Of a stretch of 64,000 nt of DNA, positions 45,608 to 54,740 are shown piece by piece; the first letter of the stretch is position 1, and each line of letters opens with the position of its first letter. Source of the DNA: Mycetocola spongiae. GTDB lineage: Bacteria; Actinomycetota; Actinomycetes; Actinomycetales; Microbacteriaceae. The notes under the pieces were generated by a model. That model was not told where the DNA came from. It did not search any database and saw nothing but the letters and a program-made list of their open reading frames with translations. The DNA lies in NCBI RefSeq assembly GCF_020424085.1, contig NZ_CP080203.1:2418001-2482000 (forward strand). Reading direction: 5' to 3'. A program made the translations under genes and the position numbers.

Positions 45608-46687
45608 CTAGTCGATCAGACCAAAGGCCGCGGAGACCTGATCAATCGTGAACTGATTGCGTAGCTTGGCCGCCGTATTCTGATTGGCAAACATACCGGG
45701 CCGCCAGAATCCCCGCTCGCGCGGCACGGCATGGGTCCACTCGATCGGGACCACCCACTCCGCGGCATTATCCTCGTCCTCGGCGCGGCCATAATCACCC
45801 GCGAGCGGAAGCTCGTGTAGCGGGCGGGAAATACCCTCGTGCAGCACCCGGGCCGCATGGAAGCGTGTGGCCTCAGCCAGTACCGTGCCCACACCCACAT
45901 AACCCACCTTCGGGATGCACACAAACACGCGCGCCCCGGGGAGCAGGTTTTTGAGGGTGCGAGAGAACCAGAGATCGCCGCCGCCCGAGACAAAGCCATA
46001 GGTGAGCCCATCGCTCCACTGTCGCCCGCCCGGCGCCTCCCCAAACGAGGCATACCAGTCCTGCCCGTTCCACGGTTCGCGGGATTTAGTCTTCCGCGTG
46101 CCGGCCGCGAGCGCCGCGGTCTCCTGCTCCACGAGCCAGGTGCGGGCCAGATAGGACTGCGCGCCATCTCGGAAATGCCGGAAAAAGACCACGTTAATGG
46201 GGATGCCAAAGTCCTCGTTGAGGAAGCGCACGATGCGTTCGGTGGCGGCATCCACGGACGCGGCGACGATTGTGAAGACCTGCGTGGCATTCACCTCCTC
46301 CGGGAGGATCCCGCCGAAGCGCTCCTCAAACGCCTCCTCGAGGGCCACCCCGGGGCGATAGGCGGCGAAGATTGTATCGATATCAGCGCGGCCGAGGGTG
46401 GATACCCAGGAGCCATAGTCCAGGGCCTGGGCCGTGACATCGCGCGGGGTGCGGTCGCGCTTCAATTCGATCACGTGCACCGTGGCCGATTCGTCGATGG
46501 CCAGCAGATCGATGAAACCGCCAAACGCGGTGGCCACCTGCCGGCCGATGATCAGGAGGGTTTCGCCGAGCATCGATGGATCGGATTCAATATAGCCCTC
46601 CAGCTGCGCCTCCAACCCCACCGAGGTGGGGATAATGCGGGTGAGTCGCTCCCCATCGGCCCGCCAGAGACCCATTTCCATACCCAT
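45608..46687 (-). CDS. PD-(D/E)XK nuclease-like protein (DUF91 type)
   Basis: A 359-residue protein. Residues 1-110 match the NucS/DUF91 nuclease fold: FGGFIDLLAIDESATVHVIELKRDRTPRDVTAQALDYGSWV carries the acid D and the ExK of a PD-(D/E)XK site. The rest (from about 115) is a domain I do not recognise, with QDWYASFGEAPGGRQWSDG and VGYVGVGTVLAEATRFHA. The latter resembles EVE/ASCH-like nucleotide-binding folds. The ATG at 46687 follows GGAAGGAAA; two inner methionines are possible. A role in DNA repair or defence is plausible. Confidence 0.75.
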   Translation of the reverse strand: MGMEMGLWRADGERLTRIIPTSVGLEAQLEGYIESDPSMLGETLLIIGRQVATAFGGFIDLLAIDESATVHVIELKRDRTPRDVTAQALDYGSWVSTLGRADIDTIFAAYRPGVALEEAFEERFGGILPEEVNATQVFTIVAASVDAATERIVRFLNEDFGIPINVVFFRHFRDGAQSYLARTWLVEQETAALAAGTRKTKSREPWNGQDWYASFGEAPGGRQWSDGLTYGFVSGGGDLWFSRTLKNLLPGARVFVCIPKVGYVGVGTVLAEATRFHAARVLHEGISRPLHELPLAGDYGRAEDEDNAAEWVVPIEWTHAVPRERGFWRPGMFANQNTAAKLRNQFTIDQVSAAFGLID

Positions 46688-46851
46688 ATGCCGTGAATTT
46701 CCTTCCGTGGACAACCCGGTAAAACCTCCGGGCAACCCCACCCTAGCGGCCGCCGCGCCGGGCGAGAATCCTGCGGCGGCGGCGGCGGGGCCGGCCGGTG
46801 CGTGGTGGCGCGCTCGGTCCCCGTTAACGGTCCGGCGGGTGCTGCGCCGGG

Positions 46852-47541
46852 CTAGGGTCGTGCGGCGGCGCGGTCGGCCAGCGCGTGATGGCGTACCCTG
46901 TCCACATGCGCGCACATCGCTGAGCGGGCGGCGGGTTCGTCCCCCGCGCGCATTGCCGCGAGGATATCGGCATGCTCGGCGATCGCAAGCTCGGCATCCG
47001 AGAATCCGCGCGCGCCATAGAGCCGGAAGTGCTGCACGTGCCCGCCGAGCGCTGTATAGGCGCTGCCGAGTGGGCGGTTGCCGCAGTGCCGGGCGATCAC
47101 CCGGTGGAAGCGCTCATCCGCGGCCCAGAAGCGGTGGGCATTGGGGCGCTCTCCCGCGGCGGCGAGGATCAGGTCCTCGTGGGCGGCGGTGAGTTCCGCG
47201 AGAAAATCGGGTGCAGCGCGGCGGCAGGCGAGCGCGGTCATCTCGGGTTCAATCACGAGGCGCGCGTCCATCAGGTCGGCGAGTTCCCGCGGGGTCCACG
47301 GCGGGGCCACCCGATAGTCGAGCCCACTGCGCTGCACCAGGCCGGACTCGGCCATCCGGGCCAGCGCCACGCGCAGGGCCGCGGAGGGGAGGGAGAATTC
47401 GCGGGTGAGACGCTCGATATTAAGATCCGTGCCCACCGGATAGTCCCCGGCGAGGAGGCCGTTAAAGAGCACTGAAAACGCGTATTCTGCGGGGCTCTCG
47501 GCACGGCTATGGCCGGCCGATGGGCGCGATTCTGGCGGCAC
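46852..47541 (-). CDS. GntR-family transcriptional regulator (FadR/FCD type)
   Basis: This 229-residue regulator has an N-terminal winged helix (IERLTREFSLPSAALRVALARMAESGLVQR) and a helical FCD ligand domain with the metal- or ligand-binding histidine pattern (DERFHRVIARHCGN, HVQHFRLYG, EHADILAAM). The GTG at 47541 is preceded by AAAGGAGGG. No catabolic genes are next to it. The palindrome at 47644-47661 upstream is a good candidate operator, so the gene is likely autoregulated. Confidence 0.88.
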   Translation of the reverse strand: MPPESRPSAGHSRAESPAEYAFSVLFNGLLAGDYPVGTDLNIERLTREFSLPSAALRVALARMAESGLVQRSGLDYRVAPPWTPRELADLMDARLVIEPEMTALACRRAAPDFLAELTAAHEDLILAAAGERPNAHRFWAADERFHRVIARHCGNRPLGSAYTALGGHVQHFRLYGARGFSDAELAIAEHADILAAMRAGDEPAARSAMCAHVDRVRHHALADRAAARP

Positions 47542-47643
47542 GGTGAACCCTCCTTTGGGACAAACGTGTGCACGCTACCCGCTTCTGGCGGTCCTGCGTG
47601 GCGGCCCGCCCTCCCGGGCGGCCACGCATTCGAGCGTGCATAA

Positions 47644-47661
47644 GAATCCTATAGGATATTC
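47644..47661 (-). promoter_or_regulatory. palindromic operator candidate for the GntR regulator
   Basis: GAATCCTATAGGATATTC contains the perfect 12-bp palindrome ATCCTATAGGAT and further partial symmetry (GAAT/ATTC with one extra A). It lies about 103 bp before the GntR start, between it and the end of nei. Confidence 0.5.
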
Positions 47662-47704
47662 AGCCCGCCGGCACGGAATCCGCGAAATCCGGCGTGCCGC
47701 CCCG

Positions 47705-48481
47705 CTAGGTCTGGCAGCGCGGACACCAATAGCTATCGCGCAGCCGCGTGGCATCCGCGCCAATCCGGCCCTTCCGAATCGGCGTGCCGCAGCGCCGACA
47801 CGGGCGGCGCTCGCGCGCAAATACCCAGTCGCTGCGGCCGGGACGCGCATCTCCCGTGGTGATGCGCTGGGCCCGATCGCGATTGGCCCGGATCAGCCGG
47901 GCCGCAAGATCCACCAGCGGGGGAAGATCCACCGCGGCCACCGGGCGCGTGGGCAGCACCCCGCGCAAAAAACAGAGCTCATTCACATACTCATTGCCCA
48001 GACCCGCGAGGTTACGCTGATCCTGCAGGGCCACCGCGATCGGCCGGGCGGGATCGGAGGTGAGCCGGCGCACCGCCTCCGCCGCATCCCAGTCCGGGCC
48101 CAGCAGATCCGGCCCCAGATGGCCCAACTCCTCGGCCTCGCGCGCCGTGGGGAAGAGGCGCACCAGGCCCAGATCAAAACCCACCGCCTGCCACGGCTCG
48201 GTATCGATCACCGCGCGCGCCTGAAACGCGGGCCGCCGCCACGGCGACCCCGGGCGATATAGGTGCCAGGACCCCTCCATGCGCAGGTGGGTATGCAGCG
48301 TGAACTCATCCACCCGCAGCAGCAGATTTTTTCCGCGCGCGATCACCCCGTGGATCCGGGCGCCGGTCAGATCGGAGGTGGCATACTCGGGCACCCGCAG
48401 ATCCCAGCCCGTGACCACATGCCCCGCGAGCTCGCGGTTAAGATTGCGGGCCGCCCGAAAAAGCGTATCTCCCTCAGGCAC
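47705..48481 (-). CDS. nei: Fpg/Nei-family DNA glycosylase
   Basis: A 258-residue base-excision glycosylase/AP lyase for oxidised bases. The catalytic N-terminus is seen (GTG start, then PEGDTLFRAAR, giving Pro-2 and Glu-3 after Met removal), HTHLRMEGSW follows, the helix-two-turn-helix region carries NLAGLGNEYVNELCFLRG, and the C-terminal zinc finger is CRRCGTPI ... YWCPRCQT. The GTG at 48481 overlaps the end of lhr by 8 bp. The same lhr-nei order is known in mycobacteria (Rv3296-Rv3297), supporting a joint repair role. Confidence 0.93.
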   Translation of the reverse strand: MPEGDTLFRAARNLNRELAGHVVTGWDLRVPEYATSDLTGARIHGVIARGKNLLLRVDEFTLHTHLRMEGSWHLYRPGSPWRRPAFQARAVIDTEPWQAVGFDLGLVRLFPTAREAEELGHLGPDLLGPDWDAAEAVRRLTSDPARPIAVALQDQRNLAGLGNEYVNELCFLRGVLPTRPVAAVDLPPLVDLAARLIRANRDRAQRITTGDARPGRSDWVFARERRPCRRCGTPIRKGRIGADATRLRDSYWCPRCQT

Positions 48482-51400
48482 GACGCAGCCTCAACCCGCG
48501 CGGAGTCTCCGTGAAGCCCGCCGCCCGCAGCGCCGCGGAGACAGCACTGGCCAGGACAAACTCGCCGTTAAAGCGTTCGATTGCGAGCCTGTCCACGCGC
48601 CCCGCCCGCACCACGGCGGCGAGCGAGTCTATTGCCGCGGCCAGCGTGGGCTCCTCCGCGGAAAACCCGAGCAGGCTCTTGCCGCCGCGCTCCATAAACA
48701 ACACCAGGCGGCCATCCACCAGCGTGACCAGGCCGCCGGCCTTGCGGCCCGGGCGATGCTTCTTCTCCAGGTTCCCGGCCACCTCGGGCCAGGCCAGCGC
48801 GGCCCCATAGGGATTTGCGGGATCGGTGGCGGCCAGCGTGACCACCACGGGTGTGCGCGCGGGATCGGGATCATCGGGCAGTGCCGCCTGACGCAGCCGG
48901 TCGATCGTGGCCGAACGCGCAAACTGGGCACCCCCGAGCCCCTCGATGAAATAGCCGCGGCGCACGCTGCCGCCATCCTCCATCCCCGAAAGCACCCGAT
49001 AGGCCAGCGCAAAACCACCCGGGGTGCCCTCGGTCATGACCGAGCCGCGGGTCAGCACACCATAGCGTTCAAGCAGCAGTTCGGAGGCCGCCGCCGCCCG
49101 CACCGTGACATCGCCGACAGGCTCGGGCAACAGCGACCAGCGGCCCGCGGTGATCGGGGCCTCCGAGGAGCGCGGCGGCAGGCCGCGCCGCGGCAGCGTG
49201 GGGCGACGCGGTAGGGCTCCCGGCTCCCCGCGATCAGGCTCCTCGGGCAGCCCGCGCAGGCCCGCCCCGGATACGGCCGCGGGCAGGCTCGGGCCGCCCA
49301 CCGAACCCGGAACGGCATAACCGCCGGGCCCGTTTTTGGGCAGTGCGCCGAGCGAACCGGCCCGCCCCAGGCGGCCACGATGCATTCGCGCGCGCGGCGT
49401 GACCGGGGCCTGACGATGCGCCCCGCCCCCGCCGGTCAGGGCGCGCAGCGGCGCCAGGGTATCGTTGCCGATCAGCCCCGCCCACACCAGCTCCCAGAGG
49501 GCCTCGCCCAGCTCCGCCTCCCCGATATCGGGCCGCGCCTGCGCGAGCTGCCGGAAAAAATATGCCCCGCCGCCGGCAAGCTGCCCCAGCACGGCCTCCT
49601 GGGCGGGGGAGAACTCGCGGGGTTCCTCGGCGGGCAGGGCCAGCGAGAGCGGGGCCAGATCGGCGGGATGCAGGGCGATCCAGCCATCGCGGCCCGGCAG
49701 TGCACCGCGGCCCGACCACAGCACCTCGCCCGCGGCCGTGAGCTGATCCAGCAGCGCGGGCGAATAATCCACTACGCGCTGCGGCAAAATGAGGCTCTCC
49801 CATGCGGAGGCGGGTAGATACACTCCGGCCAGCTGATCGATCACGGTGGCCACGCCATCCACCCCGCGCAGCCCGCCGCCGATGCCCTGCCAGGACGGCA
49901 GGAACCGGCCAAAGGTGGCCGGATCCACCGGCTCCACCTCCTGCCGCAGCGCAGCCAGCGAGCGCACCCGAATCCGGCGCAGAATCTCGGTATCACACCA
50001 CTCCTGGTCGCGCGCGGCCTCACCCGCGACGCCCGTGGAGGGCAAAAACTCGCCGCGCACCACGCGCCGCTCATCGGCCAGGCGGCCAAGCGCATGCGCG
50101 ACCACGGCCACACCCAACCCCAGCCGATCGGCCAGCGCGCCCACCCGGAACGGGCCGTGGGTGCGCGCAAAGCGGGCGATCAGATCCCCCAGCGGATCGG
50201 CCACCGGCTCGGTGAAGGCCTGCGGAAGCCCCAGCGGCAGCGGGGTGCCCAGCGCATCGCGCACGCGCGCGGCATCCTCCACGGCGATCCACCGCTCCAC
50301 ACCCGCGATCGGCACCGCCAGCGCGCGCCGCGCGACCCGCAGGGCCTCCAAATACTCGGCCGCCGCGGCCGGCTCGGCGGGCGCCGACTCGGGATCCTCC
50401 CCGTTGCCGCGCAACCGCCCCGCGACCTCCGCGACGGAGAGCGGGCCGAGGAGGCGCAGCAGATCCGCGGTGCCCTCGACCCCGCGCAGGCGACGATCGG
50501 GTGCGAGGCGCTGCAGCTCGGCCTCGGTGCGCTCCAATACCTCGGGATCCAGGAGCTCGCGCAGCTCCACCCTGCCCAGCAGCTCCGCGAGCAGCCCGGG
50601 ATCCAGGGCCAGGGCCGCGGCCTTACGCTCGGCCAGCGGGCTATCGCCCTCGTACATAAACGAGCCCACATAGCCAAAGAGCAGGGACTTGGCAAACGGG
50701 CTCGGGGACTCCGTGGCCGTCTCGGCGATGCGCACCGAGCGGGCCGCGAGGCGGCGCATCAGCGCAAGCAGCGCGGGCACATCATAAACATCCTGGAGGC
50801 ACTCGCGCACCGCCTCCAGCAGGATCGGGAACGTGGGATATTTTTTGGCCACGTCCAGGAGCTGGGCCGAACGCTGGCGCTGCTGCCACAGCGGCGCGCG
50901 CTTGCCCGGCGAATAATTGGGCAGCAGCAGGGCCCGCGCCGCACACTCGCGGAAGCGCGAGGCGAAGAGCGCGGAGCCGCCCACCTCCTCGGTGACGATC
51001 TCCTCCAGCTCCTCGGCATCAAAGAGAAAAAGCTCGGCGCCCGGGGGTTCGGCCTCGGCATCGGGCAGGCGCACGATGATGCCGTCATCGCTCGCGACGA
51101 TCGAGCCGTCCAGCCCCAGCCGCTCGCGCAGCCGCGCCCCCACCGCGAGGGCCCACGGGGCATGCACCTGCATGCCATAGGGAGAGTGCAGGATGACCCG
51201 CCAATCGCCGAGCTCATCGCGCGAGCGCTCCACCACCAGCGAGCGATCGGTGGGCAGGACACCCGTGGCGGCGCGCTGCTCATCCAGATAGGACCATAAA
51301 TTATCGGCCGCGTAGTCGTCGAGCCCCGCGGCCGCCGCCCGGGCCAGCGCGGCCTCGCGGGTGCCGCCGCCGGTCTCGCGGATAAACGCCCCCACGGCCT

Positions 51401-53312
51401 CGCCCAGTTCCGCGGGACGCCCGATGCCATCGCCGCGCCAGAACGGGAGCCGCCCGGGCTGGCCAAAGGCGGGAACCACGATCACGCGGTCATGGGTGAT
51501 CTCCTGGATTTTCCAGCTGGTGGTGCCCAGCGCAAAAACATCGCCCACGCGGGATTCATAAACCATCTCCTCGTCGAGCTCACCCACGCGCGAGCCCGTG
51601 CCCGAGGCATCCGAGCCGATCAGGTAAACCGCAAAGAGCCCGCGGTCGGGGATCGTGCCGCCGCTCGTGACCGCGAGGCGCTGCGCCCCGGGGCGGCCCT
51701 CAAGCGTGCCGGCCTCGCGATCCCACAGCACGCGCGGCCGCAGCTCGGCAAATTCATCGCTCGGATAGCGCCCCGCCACGAGGTCCAGGGTGGCCTCGAA
51801 GGCCGAGCGCGGCAGGCCGTTAAACGGCGCGCTGCGGCGCACGGCCGCAAACCACTCCTCGACGTCGATGGGTTCCAGGGCGCAGGCAGCGACGGTCTGC
51901 TGCGCGAGGATATCCAGCGGATTGCTGGGCACCCGGATGGCCTCGATGGAGCCCGCCACCATGCGCTCGGCCACCACCGCGGAACCGAGCAGATCGGCGC
52001 GATGCTTGGGATAGAGGAACCCGCGGGAGACCTCGCCCACCTGGTGCCCGGCTCGCCCCACGCGCTGAAGCCCGCTGGCCACCGAGGGGGGTGATTCCAC
52101 CTGGATCACCAGGTCCACCTCGCCCATATCGATGCCCAGCTCCAGGCTGGAGGTGGCCACCACGCAGCGCAGAGCGCCGGATTTAAGGGCGTCCTCGATC
52201 TCGCCGCGCTGTTCCTTGGAGACCGACCCGTGATGCGCGCGCGCCAGCAGCGGGGCATCCGCTGGGAGCCCGCCGGTCTGGCCGCTTCCGCCGATCAGCT
52301 CGGCGGGCGGCAGGCGCGGCAGCACGCGCTCGCCGAGGCCGCCCTCGGCCTCCAGGAGCAGCGCATATTGCTCGTTGAGGTGCGCTGTGAGCCGCTCGGC
52401 GAGCCGGCGGGAATTGGCAAAAACGATCGTGGAGCGATGCGCAAGCACATGGCCGAGGATGGCCTCCTCGATCGCGGGCCAGATTGATCCCGGGCGATCC
52501 GCGGCGTCCTCGCCCGTGAGCGCGCCCTCGGTGGCCCCCTCGGCGGAGGCCCGGGGCGCGATATCGGTCATATCCGGCACGGGCACCAGCACGCGCAGGT
52601 CGAAGGTTTTTTGGGAGGCCGGGGCGACGATCATGACTGGCGCCACCCCGCCGAGGAAGCGGGCCACCTCCTCGCGTGGGCGCACCGTGGCCGAGAGCCC
52701 GATGCGCTGCACGGGGGAGTCCACCAGCTCGTCCAGGCGTTCCAGCGTGAGCGCAAGATGCGCGCCGCGCTTGGTTGAGGCCACCGCGTGGATCTCGTCG
52801 ATGATGATGGTCTCCACGCCGCGCAGGCTCTCGCGCGCCTGGCTCGTGAGCATCAGATAGAGCGATTCGGGCGTGGTGATGAGGATATCGGGCGGATTTT
52901 TGATCAGGGTGCGGCGCTCGGCCGCGGGGGTATCGCCCGAGCGCACGCCCACGCTCACCGGTTCGGCGGGCAGGCCCAGCCGGGTGGCGGTGTGCTGGAT
53001 ACCGCCGAGCGGGGCGCGCAGGTTGCGCTCCACGTCCACCCCGAGGGCCTTCAACGGCGAGACGTAGAGCACCCGGGTGCCCACGCCCTCGGGTCGCGGC
53101 GTGGCGGTGAGGGTATCGATGGCCCAGAGAAAGGCCGAGAGGGTTTTTCCCGAGCCGGTGGGGGCCACGATCAGCGCGTGATGGCCGCCCGAGATGGCCT
53201 GCCACGCGCCGGCCTGGGCCGCGGTGGGCGCGGGAAAGGACCCACGGAACCATTCCCGGGTGGCCGCGCCGAACCGCCCCAGCGGATCGGCCGCGGCGGA
53301 GTGCGCGGAGAT
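48474..53312 (-). CDS. lhr: large ATP-dependent helicase Lhr (start codon unclear)
   Basis: A long superfamily 2 helicase of about 1610 residues for DNA repair, translating 3' to 5' along DNA in its studied relatives. Motif I is VAPTGSGKT, motif II IIIDEIHAVA, and later motifs ANSRRLAERL, HHGSVSKEQRGEIEDALKSG, VATSSLELGIDMGEVDLV and QRVGRAGHQVGE follow; a long C-terminal part (winged helix plus beta-barrel) completes Lhr. The N-terminal region SAAADPLGRFGAATREWFRG is intact and coding. Between the upstream TAG (53322-53324) and the GTG within Walker A (53166-53168), no ATG, GTG or TTG lies in frame. I place the start tentatively at ATC (53310-53312), preceded by GGGGCCGGGG; CTG at 53280-53282 is the alternative. 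The last 8 bp overlap nei. Confidence 0.9.
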   Translation of the reverse strand: MSAHSAAADPLGRFGAATREWFRGSFPAPTAAQAGAWQAISGGHHALIVAPTGSGKTLSAFLWAIDTLTATPRPEGVGTRVLYVSPLKALGVDVERNLRAPLGGIQHTATRLGLPAEPVSVGVRSGDTPAAERRTLIKNPPDILITTPESLYLMLTSQARESLRGVETIIIDEIHAVASTKRGAHLALTLERLDELVDSPVQRIGLSATVRPREEVARFLGGVAPVMIVAPASQKTFDLRVLVPVPDMTDIAPRASAEGATEGALTGEDAADRPGSIWPAIEEAILGHVLAHRSTIVFANSRRLAERLTAHLNEQYALLLEAEGGLGERVLPRLPPAELIGGSGQTGGLPADAPLLARAHHGSVSKEQRGEIEDALKSGALRCVVATSSLELGIDMGEVDLVIQVESPPSVASGLQRVGRAGHQVGEVSRGFLYPKHRADLLGSAVVAERMVAGSIEAIRVPSNPLDILAQQTVAACALEPIDVEEWFAAVRRSAPFNGLPRSAFEATLDLVAGRYPSDEFAELRPRVLWDREAGTLEGRPGAQRLAVTSGGTIPDRGLFAVYLIGSDASGTGSRVGELDEEMVYESRVGDVFALGTTSWKIQEITHDRVIVVPAFGQPGRLPFWRGDGIGRPAELGEAVGAFIRETGGGTREAALARAAAAGLDDYAADNLWSYLDEQRAATGVLPTDRSLVVERSRDELGDWRVILHSPYGMQVHAPWALAVGARLRERLGLDGSIVASDDGIIVRLPDAEAEPPGAELFLFDAEELEEIVTEEVGGSALFASRFRECAARALLLPNYSPGKRAPLWQQRQRSAQLLDVAKKYPTFPILLEAVRECLQDVYDVPALLALMRRLAARSVRIAETATESPSPFAKSLLFGYVGSFMYEGDSPLAERKAAALALDPGLLAELLGRVELRELLDPEVLERTEAELQRLAPDRRLRGVEGTADLLRLLGPLSVAEVAGRLRGNGEDPESAPAEPAAAAEYLEALRVARRALAVPIAGVERWIAVEDAARVRDALGTPLPLGLPQAFTEPVADPLGDLIARFARTHGPFRVGALADRLGLGVAVVAHALGRLADERRVVRGEFLPSTGVAGEAARDQEWCDTEILRRIRVRSLAALRQEVEPVDPATFGRFLPSWQGIGGGLRGVDGVATVIDQLAGVYLPASAWESLILPQRVVDYSPALLDQLTAAGEVLWSGRGALPGRDGWIALHPADLAPLSLALPAEEPREFSPAQEAVLGQLAGGGAYFFRQLAQARPDIGEAELGEALWELVWAGLIGNDTLAPLRALTGGGGAHRQAPVTPRARMHRGRLGRAGSLGALPKNGPGGYAVPGSVGGPSLPAAVSGAGLRGLPEEPDRGEPGALPRRPTLPRRGLPPRSSEAPITAGRWSLLPEPVGDVTVRAAAASELLLERYGVLTRGSVMTEGTPGGFALAYRVLSGMEDGGSVRRGYFIEGLGGAQFARSATIDRLRQAALPDDPDPARTPVVVTLAATDPANPYGAALAWPEVAGNLEKKHRPGRKAGGLVTLVDGRLVLFMERGGKSLLGFSAEEPTLAAAIDSLAAVVRAGRVDRLAIERFNGEFVLASAVSAALRAAGFTETPRGLRLRRA

Positions 53313-53321
53313 CCCCGGCCC

Positions 53322-54020
53322 CTAGGCCTCGCCGGGGGCCGTGCCCTCGGCCGCGCCACCGGGGGCGGGCTCGCCCGCATAGCGGCGCTCGAGGAACGCC
53401 CGAACATCGGCAAGCTCGGCCTCGGAGATGGAGTGACCCAGCCCCTCATAGATGCGCCCGGAGAGCGTGGAGTGCCCCGGAAGCCAGGCGGTGGTGCGCA
53501 GGATGGCGTCCTCGGCGATGACCTCGTCCTGGGTGCCGCGGCCCCAGAATACCGGGGGGCGCGACTCGGCCAGCGCGGCATCGCCGGGCTGGGGGCCGTC
53601 GATCACAAAGCCCGCGAGGTTCACGGCAAAGGACAGGCGCTCGGGGGCGCGGCGCAGCAGGTGCAGCGAGAGCGCGCCGCCCTGGGAGAAGCCGGCGGCG
53701 GCCACCGAGGCGGGAGCCACGGGCAGGGAATCCAGCCACTCCAGGATGGCATCGGCCGCGGCGTCTACCCCGGCGGGGGCGGGGGAACCGGGCACATCCA
53801 GCGGGAACCAGGACCAGCCGTCGATGGGCCACGGCGCGGCAAGCGGCGCGCGCAGCGAGGCGATGACCGGGTCGAGTGGGAGATACGGGGCGAGGCCAAA
53901 GAGATCGGCCTCATTGGAGCCATAGCCGTGCAGCAGGAGGAGCAGGGGGCGGCCGGCGCGCTCGGCCTCCGGCGCGGACCAGAGGACGGCTTCGGGGTCG
54001 ATCACGGGACGGGGCGACAT
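53322..54020 (-). CDS. alpha/beta hydrolase, phospholipase/carboxylesterase type
   Basis: A 232-residue serine esterase. The nucleophile motif GFSQGG lies near residue 115, with LLLLHGYGSNEADLFGL at the start of the fold and GLGHSIS giving the catalytic histidine. The ATG at 54020 follows AAAGGAATC. The frame continues in phase after its TAG stop into lhr with no other stop, which is unusual (see findings). It is upstream of lhr and on the same strand, so the two are transcribed together. Confidence 0.88.
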   Translation of the reverse strand: MSPRPVIDPEAVLWSAPEAERAGRPLLLLLHGYGSNEADLFGLAPYLPLDPVIASLRAPLAAPWPIDGWSWFPLDVPGSPAPAGVDAAADAILEWLDSLPVAPASVAAAGFSQGGALSLHLLRRAPERLSFAVNLAGFVIDGPQPGDAALAESRPPVFWGRGTQDEVIAEDAILRTTAWLPGHSTLSGRIYEGLGHSISEAELADVRAFLERRYAGEPAPGGAAEGTAPGEA

Positions 54021-54167
54021 GGCGGGATTCCTTTTCTCGCGGCGGTGGGCTCTGCGCACTCCCAGACTAGGCGCATCCTCCGACATCGGAAAGGGATTTC
54101 GCTTCGGGCGGCATCGGGTATTGCCTCCCCGGGTCGCTAACCGCGCGGAAACTTGTAACAATGAAGC

Positions 54168-54740
54168 ATGAGCGTGCGTACCCCGGATCCCGATCAGACA
54201 CCCGATGAGCCCCAGCGCCCCCTCACCCCGGGCTGGCTGAGCGATGTGGAGCTGGAGGAGATCCGGCACCGCCTGCCGATCCTCTATGTGGAGGCCATCC
54301 CCGTGCGCGTGGACGGCCTCGGGCAGGTCACCGAGGTGGGTATCCTGCTGCGCGGCACCGCCCTCGGCGCGATGACCCGCACCATCGTCTCGGGCCGCGT
54401 TATGTACGGCGAGACCCTGCGCGATTCGCTCTTCCGGCACCTGGAAAAGGATCTGGGCCCGATGGCCTTTCCGCTGCTTCCCGCGAGCCCCGTGCCCTTC
54501 CATGTGGCCGAATATTTTCCGCTCCCGGGCCTCTCGGCCTTCACCGATGATCGCCAGCACGCCGTATCCCTCGCCTATGTGGTGCCGGTCACCGGCACGT
54601 GCGAGCCGCGCCAGGACGCCCTGGAAATCACCTGGCTCACGCCCGAGGAGGCCTCGAGTGATGCCGTGAGTGCCGAGATGGAGGGCGGCCGCGGCACGCT
54701 CCTGCGCTCGGCCCTGGCCTCGGTGGGCGCGCTGCGCTAG
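54168..54740 (+). CDS. NUDIX-like protein (DUF4916)
   Basis: A 190-residue protein of the DUF4916 group of NUDIX-like folds. Conserved parts include LPILYVEAIPVRVDGLGQVTEVGILLRG, SGRVMYGETLRDSLFRHLEKDLGP and the C-terminal DALEITWLTPEEA. The standard NUDIX box is degenerate, so hydrolase activity is uncertain. Its stop CTAG at 54737-54740 is shared with the stop of the opposite gene. Confidence 0.8.
   Translation: MSVRTPDPDQTPDEPQRPLTPGWLSDVELEEIRHRLPILYVEAIPVRVDGLGQVTEVGILLRGTALGAMTRTIVSGRVMYGETLRDSLFRHLEKDLGPMAFPLLPASPVPFHVAEYFPLPGLSAFTDDRQHAVSLAYVVPVTGTCEPRQDALEITWLTPEEASSDAVSAEMEGGRGTLLRSALASVGALR

Noticed and set aside
53166-53168. GTG in Walker A as the start of lhr
   Set aside because: It would begin the protein at the ATP-binding loop and remove the well-conserved N-terminal Q-motif region, which is still open and family-like.
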